Shown here: positions 31,252 through 44,690 of the stretch, piece by piece
How positions within the stretch are numbered: the stretch's first letter is position 1
Layout: the number at the start of each line of letters is the position of its first letter
Assembly: GCA_963693365.1 (NCBI GenBank)
Contig: CAVNZM010000014.1
Location: 4,030,001 to 4,094,000 of the forward strand
DNA length: 64,000 nt
Source of the DNA: Amoebidium appalachense
Lineage: Eukaryota; Ichthyosporea
Direction of reading: 5' to 3'
Program-made: the position numbers and the translations under genes
The notes under the pieces: generated by a model
The model's database searches: none
What the model saw: the letters and a program-made list of their open reading frames with translations, nothing else
What the model was told of the DNA's origin: nothing

Positions 31252-32983
31252 GTCCCTGCGTGCCTGCATGTGCTTGTGCACGTGTGTGCCCGGGAGGTAA
31301 CCCACCGACACCACCAGAGTGTTCTTGTTCTCTCTGGCATATTCCATGACCACCCTTACGGCCTCCTGGTAGGCTAGTACCTCACTCAGCACGGCACCAA
31401 GGTCCCGGTTGTGCGCCCCCATGTCTGCATAAATGGTATCATCGCCCCATTCCTCATATATGCATAAAAGGTATCAGTAACCCCCCCCTCCCCCCCCCCC
31501 CCCCCCCCCTCCCTCCCTCCCCCTTCCCCCATATATCTGCGCCCCATAATTCCGCATACCAGGCGTCACTATCCCCGACCCCTTATATCTGCCTGAAGGG
31601 TATAAGTGCCCCCTCCCCCCCCTCCGCCCCCCCCCCCCCCCCCCTCCCTCCCCCCCCCCCCCCCCCCCCCAATCAAAAAAAAAAAAAAGAAAGAAAGAAA
31701 GAAAGAAGAAGAAGTCGAAGACACTTGAGTCTGCATCACAGGTTTAGTGCGCCGCAACTCCTTCTGTCTGTCCGCACGTGCACGTGTCAGCCCACGCCGC
31801 TTCTGAGTATCACCCCCCCCCAACCCCCCCCCCAAAAAAACACAAAAAAAACCGTGTGTTACGTGTGTTACCACCCCTTGTCCGATTGCACCACCAAACC
31901 CCTATATACCCTTTCATACCTGCCTACCACACCCCTATTCTTTCATACCTGCCTACCACACCCCTATTCTTTCATACCTGCCTACCACACCCCTATTCTT
32001 TCATGCCTGCAACCCCCCCCCCCTCCCCCCCTCCCCCCCCTCCCCCCCCCCTCCCCTCCCCTCCCCCTCCCACGCCCCCGCCCCCCCCACACACACACCC
32101 CTCCTCGCTCTCACCCCCCTCCCTCCCTCCCCCCCCCCCCCCCCCCCCTCCCCCGCCCCCATCCTTCCCATTTACCTATTCTGCTTCCCTCGACCAGCAG
32201 CACAAATCCCACATCTCTCTGCCTAGACCTCTCATGCAGTATTTGCAGTGCTGCCCTAGTGCTGTTGGCCAGGTGCGGTTGCGTGCTTGGCTTGTCTATG
32301 TGGTAGGCCTGGTGGCTGGGGCTAAACAGACCTAGAACACGAGAACTAGGAGGGAGAGTTAGTGAAAGGGGAGACATTTTTGGGAAAAGGTGGGTGGAGA
32401 AAAAAGGGTGTGGTGCAGGTAGGTAATGGGGTAAAGAAGGTATACATACGTGGTGGGGGAGCATGGCGATGGGCTGAACAGGGTATCATGTGATGGGTTA
32501 AGTAGGTAATGGGGTAAAGAAGGTATACATACATGGTGGGGGAGCATGGCGATGGACGGAACAGGGTATCATGTAATGGGTTAAGTAGGTAATGGGGTAA
32601 AGAAGGTATACATACATGGTGGGGGAGCATGGCGATGGACGGAACAGGGTATCATGTAATGGGTTAAATAGGTAATGGGGTAAAGAAGGTATACATACAT
32701 GGTGGGGGAGCATGGCGATGGACGGAACAGGGTATCATGTAATGGGTTGCTTGAAGGATGGAGTTTGTTGCCTGTGTGATGTGTGTGGTGTGCGCGCACT
32801 GAGAATGTGCGGGGTGTGCCATTCCATACGGAAAGCAAGTGTGTGCCTGTGGAATAAAAAACACACAACCAATGACATGGACCTGTGTGCCTGACTCTTT
32901 GCATTTGTGTCCTATGCATATGCCAATTGCCCCCCTTCTACCCCCCTCCCCCCCTTCCTCCCCCCAACCTCCATCCTTTTTTT

Positions 32984-33022
<39 letters not shown>

Positions 33023-33282
33023 AGAGAGGCTGAGCTCATACGTCTGGCTATTTTCAGTATTGATGGCCTCCAACTCCTGGTGTGTGGTGACCACAGTATA
33101 GCCCACATCTTTTGCCTTTTGCAGCCCATCCACCCCATCCCCCCGCAAATTGCTGGCAAAAAACTTGAGCCCCCCCCCAAGCATCACATCCGGCCCAAAG
33201 GCAAGCTGTGACACGTGGGTGTCAGTGTGGTGCACACTCACCCTCTTGAAGTCTGTGTGTGTATTCCGTTCCCTGCAAGTGT

Positions 33283-33318
<36 letters not shown>

Positions 33319-33525
33319 TCCCCCCTCCCCATTCCCCTCCACATCCGAGACTGTTCTCTGTGCCTCGAGTGTAAATTCCCTGTGTATAAATTTCCTCCCT
33401 CACAAGTTTCTGTCTGTGCACTCTGGCCCTAGTGAGTGTCCATCCGTGCACGTCCATCAGTGTGGTGCATGTACACACATGATTAACTTTTTCCCAATAT
33501 CTCCAGTGCACCGCCTAAGCAAGCG

Positions 33526-33565
<40 letters not shown>

Positions 33566-35620
33566 ACCCCCCACACACACACACACCCACACACACACAC
33601 ACACACACATACCATCGCCATCGGAGGCCCACACCGACCCACTTCTCCCACCGCCCTCACCACCACTCTTTCTTTTGCCCGTTTTTAGCTCTATTGGCCA
33701 TCTATCCTCCCCCATGCACGCACCTGCTGCAATGCAATGTCTTGCTCGTCGTTTCTGTTTGCCACGTGCGCTGTGAATGCTGCCGGGGTGGCATGGGTCA
33801 CCGTGCTGCACACCCACCATGGTCAGACACACATCCCCTGCCACACGTGCACACACACACACGCACAAACACAGTGTGCTCAAACCTGCCTCATCTGCAA
33901 CACATGCGCACGCGCGCGCACACCCACACACACGCACACACTCACAGACACACACAGCATGGTCAGAGCCCCCCCGCCTCCCCCCCCCCCCCCCCCCCCC
34001 CTTCCGTCCTCCACCTCCCTCTATTCGCCGCCTGGCCACACGTGCACACGTCACACCCTACTACACCGGCACGGTTAGACACAGGTGCACACACACACAC
34101 GTGCACACAGACACACACACACAAACACATGCACGCACACACCGCACAGCATGCAGCAATGCAGCCCCCCCCCCCCCCCCCTCCCCCCCCTTCCCTCCCC
34201 CCCCCCCCACTTCCCACCTAGTTACGGCCAGGCCTGTGAGCATGCCCCGTGCCTTTGCTGCCTCCATCAGAGTGCGGCAGTGTGTCTGGTCTGGGAGCAC
34301 TGCAGGGGAGGGGGGGGAGGTGAGTACCCATGTATTCCCTTACCGCCATCTAAGACACATGAACAAACAAAATGCCTCCACACGCACACCAACCCGTGCA
34401 TGTGCACACACAAACGATTTTTCCATACACCAACAAGTACATGGACACACGGATCATCTCCCCGTACAAAAAATGTTACTTGCTGCACAGCCGCAAGCAC
34501 ATACTATGCACGTCCACAAGCATACACTAGGCACACCCACAAGCACATACATGTGGTGCATGCCTATGCAGCTAGAGCAGCGTCTTGGCAAACAACACAA
34601 GGCAAGAGCAGACAAGGTCCCGTTAAAAGAAAGGGTTTAGAAACGGTTCAGTGGTGGAGGGGCTGGGATGTGCTTACAGAAAGATAGAGAGATGTCTCCT
34701 GAAAAGAGCGGGTTGTAAGGTTGTAAGGATTAAGTGTCACGAGGCCGACTATAAGAAAGGAGTAGAAAGACGTAGGGAGGGAGAAAGAGGTAAGCGCGCG
34801 CGCACATGTGTGCGTATATTATATGGGGGGGGATGTGCCCTGCCTCCGATGTAGAGGTTGTTTGTCTTTTTGCCACAGGCATAGGCAGTGGCTGCGGCAG
34901 CTGCAGGGCAATACGGATCAGTGGGGAAGCACAGAGGGGAGGGGGGGGAGGGGGGGGGGGGGGGGGGGTTATGAGTGGGCATACACTAGGTGGGGCATTG
35001 GTGGATAGGGGTATCACTGCATTGGCGAATGGCTGTGTGGCTCAGCCATGCCAGCCTTCCACACCCACACACCCACACACTCTGGTAGATGGGGTTCAAT
35101 AATCACAATTGCAGGGGGGTTGCAAATGTGGAGCACGTTGCAGGCATCAGCAACATGTAGTAAGCAACATTAGCAGAATCTATATTCAGGGGGAACCCAA
35201 GTCATCGGCTGCATCCGAGTTTTGACCACCTAATCTCGCTCCTACACAATAAAGAGGAAGCTGGCTACTTCCAAATGTTGTAGGCAAGTAACTGGTGGTA
35301 ATACCATGTGTGTGTTTGTGCGGTGATCGTGAGCGTGTGTCTTTTACTACGTGTGTGATTTGGTGTGTTTCGATGTATTTAATCAGTTTCCGGCGGCGCG
35401 GGGGGGGGGGGGGGGGGGGGGCAGGGAGGGAAAGGGGAGTGGGGGTATGCGTTCAACCCCCCCCTTTCCTCCTCTCCCCTTCCCCCGGTCCCCCCCGTGT
35501 ATACCTGTGTGTGGTCATGTACGCACACACCTACCTGAGTCTGTGATGCGTGAGCTTGCAGACCGTGTGCGCACCATCCCAACAAGAATGTCATCCAGGG
35601 GTAGCCGCCTGCACGTGTGT

Positions 35621-35666
<46 letters not shown>

Positions 35667-36081
35667 TGTGTATGTGTGTATTGACGTGGGAGCGGCTGCG
35701 TGTCTGTACATGTATAGCGTACTGTACTTATGCGTATGTGGCCAGCTCGCCATGACTCCACAACAGACAGCAATTTACTGTTCAGCCAACGTTTCTTTCT
35801 AACCACCGAAATGCCTCACGTGGTTCAATTCTTGTCTACAAGATTAAGGGAGAGGGCACGTGCTGCACGTACTGCATGGAACACGAGAGAGAGGCGGGGA
35901 GGGGGAGGGAGGGAGGGAGGGATGGAGAGAGAGAGAGAGGGAGAGAGGGAATGTTAGAGTGGAGAGAGGAGGGGGGGGAGAGATGGAGAGTGAGAGATAG
36001 CGAGAGAGAGGGGGGGGAGGGGGGGGCACATACAGATCCAGCCTGGCCCGTGTGTGCTGCATGTGGCAAAAGAGAAGGGGT

Positions 36082-36118
<37 letters not shown>

Positions 36119-36130
36119 AGAGAGAAGGGG

Positions 36131-36208
<78 letters not shown>

Positions 36209-37471
36209 CGGGGGGAGGGGGTGGGGATTGGGTTTGCACATACACATCCTGGGCACCCTGTGTGTGCTGCAGGTAGTGTCTTGCCAGTGTCACCATGCTG
36301 GGCCCCATGCCGTCACTGATCATCAGCACAACATTCCTGGGCCTAGAACCTTCATTGCTTGGCTCCTTGTCTGACCCCAGTTTGCACTCACTGGCTGCAT
36401 GGGGGTTATACGTCAGTCTCACATATTACACCCACATGCATTGCAGGCATGAACGGGGGCTCTGTCCATTGCTGTTGGGCAGTGTGGTTGTTTTCATTTT
36501 TCTTCTTTTTCCAGCATATTAGATTTGACTACCATACTCCCCCCCCTTTCCCCCCCCCCATTCCTTTCCCTCTTTCGACCTCTCTCTCTTCCCCCCCCCC
36601 CCCCCCCCCCCAAAGAAACAATCCATGCAATACCTTCTCCCCTCACTTTCTCCTGTTCCCCCTTCCCCCCCCCTCTCCCCCCCAACACCAACGCCGTAAT
36701 CACCCCTCGCCTTCCCTTTTCCATGCATTTACCCCCCCCCCCCCCCCCCCTCCCCCCTCCCCCCCCCCCCCCCCCCCCCTCTTCCGACACATGTCAACCC
36801 CCTTCCCTCCCACCCCCATCCACCCTCTTCCCAACCATGCACATTCTTAATTCTGGACGGAGAGTGAAAGAGTCCCAGATAGAGAGCCAACCCACAAGGC
36901 ACTTGCGGTACAGGCCAAGAGAAAGGAGCAAAGATTGCGACATATTCATGTCTTTTATTAGATGATATTCCATTTGACTGCTATCATTTTATGTGGCAAC
37001 AGTCTGAATAGCATTTAAACAATTATATTTGAGTTAAGATTAGTATCAGTAGTATCATTGTTGTTGTTGTTTTAATAATTACAGTTGCGTGATATCGGGC
37101 CGGAGGGGGGAGATTGTACGGGTCAGACAGACGAAGTGCTACTCGTTTCACTATGAACGACAAATGAAAATACCCGTAAAAATTACATAAAAAGAGCTTA
37201 TGCATAAGCCGCCATGCAGATGCACAAAAACGGTTGCAAAATCAAGCGGGGTAGCCGGTATTTCTCAGGATCTATTCCTTAGGCTCAATCGGTCACGGGC
37301 CTATCTGAAGTGTCCCCCCCCCCCCCACCCCCCTCCCCCTCCCCCCCCCCCCCCCCCCCCACCTCCCCCACAAAGGTGCCTTCAGCAGTAGATGACTGGA
37401 ACCCTTTCCTTTAGAGGCTCGGATCTATCTTCCCTTCCCCATCACACCGCTGCAAAAAATGAAGTTCGGAA

Positions 37472-37511
<40 letters not shown>

Positions 37512-37619
37512 AGGGGGTTGACGTTGCAATTGCAGGTACACACTTGGGAAAATTGGTCCCTAACCCTTTCCTTGCCCTTTTTCCAGCACTATTTTTGAGG
37601 AAGAAGGGTAAGGATGGCA

Positions 37620-37684
<65 letters not shown>

Positions 37685-38246
37685 GAGAGAGAGAGAGAGA
37701 GGTGGGAGGGGGGAGGGGGGGGGGGGGGGGGCACCCACTTGAAGACACAAGTAGGGCCAGGATGATAAAAAAGGCGACCAGCACCACGCCTAATATCCCA
37801 AGTAGCACCACAGTTGCACGGCTGCTCCAAAATCTGTGCCTGGTACCTGCAGGTGCGCCCTGCACGCCAACACGCAACACGTGTGAATGCCACCCAACAC
37901 GTGGATCTACACCATTCTAGCTCTTCCCTGCTTAGAAAAACAACCGACCATGCTCCTGGCTGCCAGGCTCTCCAGAATCCAGTGGATGTGACATCCCCTT
38001 AATCCTAGGTATCTGGATCTCATAGTGTGAAATGGGAGTTTACCCAAGTCCCCGACCCTGGGCTACCAATAATAGCTGCATCCCCCCCACCCCACCCCAC
38101 TCCCCTCTCGCCCCCCGCCCACCCCCTTTCTAGGGCACACGCACCCTCTGGTCGTCTAGATAGAGCTCCTCCTCAAAGCTTTCAGGGTCGGCCAGCCGCC
38201 TTGGCCCGGTGTCGGGGCTCATCAGCTCATACTCGTTGGCTGCCAT
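27490..38246 (-). CDS. Membrane-anchored alkaline phosphatase (PHO8-type)
   Basis: Sixteen minus-strand exons, about 512 residues: 38246-38145, 37859-37739, 36394-36257, 35608-35535, 34900-34844, 34299-34218, 33805-33724, 33205-33042, 32345-32176, 31424-31306, 30922-30829, 30057-29970, 29495-29455, 28739-28647, 28107-28057, 27551-27490. A cytosolic N-tail precedes one membrane helix (~49-72: [20 protein letters not shown]), as in type II-anchored yeast Pho8. The metal and nucleophile motifs are present: ISDGMG (Asp102), TDSAAAATAY with the catalytic Ser, [26 protein letters not shown] and [13 protein letters not shown]. The enzyme hydrolyses phosphomonoesters with two Zn and one Mg, probably in a vacuole or lysosome lumen. 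Exon 5 uses a GC donor. Exons 3 and 4 do not join in phase: one nucleotide, or a small exon of 3n+1 nt, is missing between QHTQ and RLPLDDIL. All other junctions fit. Confidence 0.93.
27553..27660. repeat. (GT)n microsatellite beside the last phosphatase exon
   Basis: A plus-strand GT tract lies directly upstream (in the transcript sense) of the last exon, so on the gene strand it is (CA)n ending at the CACAAG acceptor. Confidence 0.95.
28135..28267 (+). repeat. Minisatellite of CAAACATGCACGTGCATGCA
   Basis: Six to seven units with a 20-bp period, some missing 8 bp. The palindrome TGCACGTGCA recurs. Lies in a phosphatase intron. Confidence 0.9.
29281..29454. repeat. (CA)n microsatellite
   Basis: A CA tract with CC interruptions directly abuts the minus-strand exon 29495-29455, so on the gene strand it forms GTGTGTG right at the splice donor. 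Confidence 0.95.
31900..32010 (+). repeat. 28-bp minisatellite, about four copies
   Basis: Units containing CTATTCTTTCATACCTGCCT then ACCACACC in tandem. Lies in the phosphatase intron between exons 9 and 10. Confidence 0.9.
32421..32750 (+). repeat. 83-bp minisatellite, about four copies
   Basis: TGGTGGGGGAGCATGGCGAT occurs at 32451, 32534, 32617 and 32700, exactly 83 bp apart, with near-identical sequence between. Lies in the phosphatase intron between exons 8 and 9. Confidence 0.97.
34838..34843 (-). other. GC splice donor (GC-AG intron)
   Basis: Read on the minus strand, exon 34900-34844 ends CGGAG|GCAGGG. Joining to the acceptor at 34300 restores TAC ATC GGA GTG CTC (YIGVL), as expected in alkaline phosphatases. 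No GT donor nearby keeps the frame. Confidence 0.75.
36085..36206. repeat. (GA)n microsatellite
   Basis: A nearly pure GA tract with one G-rich interruption in the phosphatase intron between exons 3 and 4. On the gene strand it is a long pyrimidine (CT)n tract. Confidence 0.95.
37622..37683. repeat. 62-bp poly-G run
   Basis: About 62 consecutive G followed by (GA)n. It lies just downstream (gene sense) of the phosphatase membrane-anchor exon, so it is poly-C in the transcript. Confidence 0.95.
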
Positions 38247-39698
38247 GTTAGCTGCCTTTGTGGCTGTGTGCTCTGCCAGAAAACAAGATCTGCTGTTTGC
38301 TGAGGATGAATGAAAGGGAATGACGACCTGGCTGTAGAGAGACCTTGCCCCGCAGATGGGCGAAAGCAGAAGGGAGATGGGCTGAAATGCACTGTTGGCG
38401 TCTATTCGAACTTAGGGTTCTCAACAGCTAAGTTTTCGAATGATGATTCTGTTCGAAGTTACTACGGGATCTGCAAAGCGTTTCGCCCACTTCAGAGACA
38501 CTTGTTCATGTTACTGCCACCAACATAGAACGAACTCAACGGACAAGAGTGATGGCTGTCCGCCTCCCTCACGTTCCTATTACATCCAAACTAGTGTGTG
38601 CGGCGCTTTCCCATATATGTATGACCTAATGTTCTAAAACATATGCAGTTTAACGTAATTCCTATACGGACACATCTGAGCTCAGTCAGTGTGAACACAG
38701 CCTGCCTCAACTCAACTGTTCAAGCGACACCAAGCACAGTGCGACACACAATGACCACCAATCAAAACACGCATACACGCACCACTCTTTTTTTTCGTCC
38801 CACAATCAAACACCCAAAAATTCTGCCCGCCCCAATTTTCTGCCCGGCTATTTTCGGGTGCTTCTAACATGGGCTCCCGGTGTTACTTGCTGCGAGCTAC
38901 TCAGTGCTTCGGTGAGTGTCAGAGTGGAGCGAGAGTCTGCCCACGCTCAACCCTGCCTGCTGTCTCCCAGCGGGTGGAAACTGCTGTAGGCGCACATTCC
39001 CTGTGTGTATACGGCTCAGATCATGTGGTGTGCGATCGGATGCGAAAAAGATGTCACGTAAAGGCCTACGCCCGAGGTGAAACCGAAATTGAGGGTCTTG
39101 TTTCCTTTGTTCCTTTTTTTTTAAAAAATTTTCTTTCTTTCTTTCTTTTATTTCGGTGTGACGGTGTGTCTGTGTGTGTGTGTGTGACCTTAAAAGTAGT
39201 GTTTATTTGTATTTTTATACCTTTAGGTCGACGTCCGTATTCCAGTGAGCCTACTTCTCATTTGAGTGACTCGAAAATCATCTCTCGAGATATCTGGGAT
39301 ATTTTTTTTTCAACAGATGAGCACATCAATAAAGTCATTTATTTATTTATTTGTGATCTACCAATAACACACAAGTGCCACGTTGCTCTGCTAGAATCTG
39401 ATCGATTATTATTCTATTTTGCTAAGCTTTTGCCAATAGTATGTACGTGCTCCTTGGACCAACCATGTTCTACCGTTGTGACCCCCGACCACCACCACCA
39501 CCACCACCACCACCACCATCCACACACACACACACAAACGTACACACGGCCACGCACACACAAACCATCACCGCTACCCCCGGTCTCCCTCTTTTCATTA
39601 ACTTACCCTGAGCCCATGGCTGTACATGTACATGTCACCGTTATGCATGCCACCAGATGACATTGCAATTGTACAGGTGGTCATGGCACCACTGAATT

Positions 39699-39748
<50 letters not shown>

Positions 39749-39820
39749 CCACCACTGTAGTTACGTACAGTACAATCACTGACTCCGTCCGCTGTGGTCG
39801 GGGACTCAGGCCATCAGAAG

Positions 39821-39854
<34 letters not shown>

Positions 39855-40614
39855 ATCAGACCAGCTGGCAGAAGAAAAGTATACAAAGAAAGCCATGGGC
39901 AATGAAGAAAGCACACCAGCAGCTCACACCAGTTCACTGGAAATCAAAATAATGTATTATGCTCCACATCCCAATAGCAATCTGCATGATATGCATTTAC
40001 ACGTTTATACTGTCGACAGCTTTTTGCGCATTAGACATAATATGCATATTCACAGCTATTTATAAAATCTGATTCAAGGCTTCCTAATTTTCACACTAAG
40101 CCCATTAGCGCAAAAAAGGCTATTCAAGCACTATAGCCAATGAACACTTCATATTGATTATGTCTATACTGTTTCCTAGCCAATCATGAAAAACTCTGTG
40201 CGGCAATATCTATATACGGAGCCCTACGGCTACTACAAGTAGGCCGATTCACGGTGGATGCAAGCTACCATAGTCAAGCAAGAGCGAGTGCGGGCAACAA
40301 CGAACATCGAAAAAAAACCCTTTGCTTAGCCTTTGCCGGTGTACTCCGACCTGAAAAAACTCTTTGCTTAGCCTTTGCCGGCATGCTCCCTACCCTTCAC
40401 TTACTACAAGCACACACGCCTTGCTTCCACAACCCTGTTGAATGATGATAATGGTTCATAAATTTATTACACACTACACATTCGAGCAAACATGAACACT
40501 ACAGTCCACACGGCGCCAACCAAGGCAACCACCACTACCACCTACCATTGTAATAACTATAATCTTATGTATTAAAACTATGCCATCCCAAGGCCCACTC
40601 ACCGACTCAGGAAC
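38247..40614. other. Spacer between phosphatase 5' end and bHLH-PAS 3' end
   Basis: Ordinary-composition DNA that should contain the phosphatase promoter. A 263-codon plus-strand frame (38869-39660) has no conserved motif and ends in a (CAC)n/(CA)n tract, so it is not called. Two tandem copies of a segment containing TTTGCTTAGCCTTTGCCGG lie at about 40310-40390. A CA microsatellite is at 39702-39747. Confidence 0.5.
40463..40468 (-). terminator. Possible poly(A) signal AATAAA of the bHLH-PAS gene
   Basis: AATAAA on the minus strand about 150 nt beyond the stop codon at 40615. Position is plausible, but there is no transcript evidence. Confidence 0.4.
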
Positions 40615-41788
40615 CTATTCCATTCCCTGTTGTGGGCCCGGGCCGTTGCGTTGAGGGGGGAAATGTCCCACCTCAGAGGGTGGGCGGGGGCTAGCGCCCG
40701 CAGGTTGCCTGTAGGGGTCAGGGAAGGGGCCTGATTGCTGCTGATCGTCCATGCGGCGCTGCTTCCACTGGTCATAGCCCATACGGTCCAGGCTGGATGA
40801 TGAAAAGGCGGGCGAAGGGGGCCGGTGGGGGTTTGGCATGTCAGGCCGTAGCATGCGCATGCTGGCTGGCCCACCAGACCCGAGGCTGGACGGCGACGAC
40901 GCAAACGTGCCGTTGGGCCGCCGCCCATCGCCCGGTGGGGGCCCAGGGGGGCCAGGGGGGGCAGGGGGGTACTTGTGTGGGTCTGCAGGGCCATGGCAGC
41001 TGGTACAGTTTGGCCCATGGCAGTGTTCGTGAGGGGGCATGGAACGATCGTAGCCGGGCCACTGTCTAGAGGGGGACCCGTCCTTTGCCGGGTGCGGCTG
41101 ACCGCACGTGCAGCCCGGGTGGCCCATGCACCCGTGCACGTGGGGCTGCCCGGCCGTGGCCGCTGCAAGCTGCTCCCTCCAGGCCGGCCCAGGCCCGGGG
41201 GGTGGGCCATAGGGCATGGGCGGGGGGCCATCGTAGCGCCCATCACCCTCACGCTGGGCCATTAACTCGCTAATGCGCGGCTTAACGTCAGGCCCCTCCC
41301 CGTACCCCCGCCACGGCCCACCGTCCATGACCGGGGGAGGCCCATCACGCTGTTCGCCATCCACATAGGAGCTACGACGGGAGCCATCGTGGTGGGGGTG
41401 GCCGTGGTTGAGTGAGGGTGTGCCGTGGGGGGTGGGGGTGCATGGTGGCCGGTGTGGGGCATGGAGTCACGGCGGGGAGGCGGGGGCTGCTGCTGCTGCA
41501 TTTGGAAGTTAGGGGTGGGGGGGTAGGACTCGGAATATGCCGAGTTGGCGTCGCTCTTCTTGCGCTGGCCCACAAATCCACGACCAGCTGGATCCTCCCA
41601 CCCGGCTGGCGGTGCCCCTGAGGCTACTCCCCCTGCAGTCTGTGGACAGGAAGCCAGTCACCACCCCTGGACATTGGTTTGGCGCCCGTCTTACTGTATT
41701 GGACAAACCTACCACAGACAAGCAGTACAAAGAACCATGCAAACAAGCACACACGCAAACACGCCCCAACACACACGCACGGGGGTGG

Positions 41789-41880
<92 letters not shown>

Positions 41881-43277
41881 AAGCACATGAGGCAGCAGAC
41901 AAAGCCTGCAACCCACGTAAAAAAAACCAAGGTGTATCAATGGATGATGGCTGGCCCGACAGCCTATTGTGTATGGATGTCATTATCCTGCACGCACGTG
42001 CTTGAAATTTGTGGTCGTAATTGCCTAGACGCCACTTGTGTGCCTGTGTGCCATCGACAGAACTCCTGACACGACGTGTGTGTGCATCTCCTGTTATGCG
42101 TGTGTGTGCGTGCGCTTGCATGCATGCTGGTGTGTGCAAACGTGTGGCGAGTACATGTGTGCATGTACACGTGTGTACAGGTAGTGTAGTGTGTCCCCTG
42201 GACGAGTGTATGTGCATGTGTGTGTTTATGTGTGTGCGGGTGTGCATGCACATGTGTGTACACATGTATGTATCTACATGTGTGTGTATGCATGTGTTCA
42301 CCTTGAAGCGTTCATTGACCTGCATGATCTGCTGCCTCAGCTCCATATTCTCATTGCGCAGTTGCACCAGCCCCGAGATCAACCCCTGCAGCCCACCCGT
42401 CAGTCACCCACAACTGCACCAACCGCGAGAACCCAGCCACATCAAATGTTAGGCCCTCACACCACAACTAATTAGCGTGCACGGAAACCACCACCTCCCA
42501 CAGAGCAAAACCCTCCTCTGGGCCGTACAATATCCCCATGCATGTGTCCCCTTGTCCCCCCTCCCCCTTCCCCCCCCCCCCCCCCCCCCCCCCCCCCCAC
42601 ACACACACACAGGCACACACGTACACACACACACACACACACCTTGACGGATGCCTGGTCGTCAGGGTGGCTGGCTGCATTGTTATAGGGCTCCAGTACA
42701 CGGCTGAACTCGCACGTGTCTGCCCGCTTGGTTCTGCAACACACACCCACGTTAGTATGCAGCTAGCTGGTCGATTGCAGAGGACACACGAGGCACAGGA
42801 AAATTAAGGTCTTTTTCATCAATTTCATGTTATATTGGTGGCAGAACATATCATTGGCTTTGCCTATGGATGATGCCATCCCTTATCTTGTAATGCGCGA
42901 ATGCCAGATCAAGGAATCACGAGAGAAACACCGACACACAGTAAAATGGCAGGGCAAATGTGTTCCATTTTATAATCATGCGCCGTCTACCAGGTGTTTC
43001 AAGCACGTACTTGCAGAAGATAAACTCCGGGCGCTTGGTGATTGGGTTAAGAAACTGCCAAGCGGTGGTCTCGAGCCACACATAGTCCCCGGCCTTAGTC
43101 TTGCAGCGGTAGCTCATGCGCAGCTGCTGCTCCCCGTTGTTGTACTCGGTGCTGGGGTCAACAAGCGTGCTGTTCTCGTCTGCAACCCAACACTGCGTCA
43201 GTGCCCCTCTGTGAACATCCTTCCCCCCCCCCCCCCACACACACACACACCCCCCACACACACTCTCTTCTCTCTCT

Positions 43278-43335
<58 letters not shown>

Positions 43336-43381
43336 CACAAAAATTTCCTGCCTCTTAAGAAATACAGGAACACGTGCACCC

Positions 43382-43445
<64 letters not shown>

Positions 43446-43950
43446 ACCACCACCACCACCACCACCACACACACACACACACACCTTGTAATTTTCCGCC
43501 CCGTCCACCTGCCCCGAGGCACAGACACAGCACAGATACAGGCTCACACACAAGCACACACAGACACACAAGCACAAATAAACACAACCACCATACACAA
43601 GCAACCACGAACACACATGAACCCCCAACCACAACTAACGCCAACTCGCATGATGCTCTCTAATGCCCTGAATAGTGCCCCAAGTCAGGCTCCCAACAAA
43701 ACCGCATTTTGTGTGCTTTTGTGTGCACACTTAGTTAGTGAACGTGTGAACGGCAAGCACGCAGGTGAGTGAATGTGTATCGTTTGTATATAGCAATTAT
43801 GTGTGTGCATGAGGGCTTATGCACCATCCCGTGCTCGCATGCAATGGTTATGGTTGTGTGTATGTGTGCACAGCACAGCGCCCTGCATGGGCACGGGCAC
43901 GATAATGTCAAGTGTGTATGGTTTCCCCTGGTTCGAAAGTGTGCGCGTGC

Positions 43951-44039
<89 letters not shown>

Positions 44040-44651
44040 TGTGCGTGTGTGCTTGGGTTTGTACGGAACTCGGACCGTGCCATGTGTTTACTTGCATATA
44101 CATGTGAATATGCATGTGCGTGCCATAAACACATGATGATGTACTGTGTATGCCTGCCGTAAGTGATGTGCGTGCCTGCCATGTGCATGTGCATGTGCAT
44201 GTGCCTGCCACACACGCTTTGTGTGTGCCCGCCATATCCACGTGATGCTATGTGTGCCTATCGCATACACGTGGTGGGTGGGTGCCCGTGCACGTACCTG
44301 GGTGGCAGATGTCCTTTGGGAATGTGCCCAGCAGGTCGTCCGGCTGGTAGCCCAGCAGCACGTGCACCTCCGGGGACACGTACGTCCACGAGGTGTTGAG
44401 GTTGTGCTTGGACGAGAACTCACTGGCTTCGTCCGTCTGGTCCGTCACACTCATCACCTGCACACAGACACATGTCAGCCCCACACCACACGTGTGCATG
44501 TGCACATCATACAGTCACCCCTCGTTATAGCGCCCCCACAGTACAGCGCTCCCCCCCCCCCCCCCCCCCCCCCATATAGCGACCCCCCGCCATGTCACCG
44601 ATTTGGGAACACAGACACATTACGATATATCGCCCCCTCGAGGTGCAACCA

Positions 44652-44690
<39 letters not shown>

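Noticed and set aside
38869-39660. 263-codon plus-strand frame
   Set aside because: No recognisable motif, patchy composition and a tail of microsatellite-coded residues. No Kozak or splice support.
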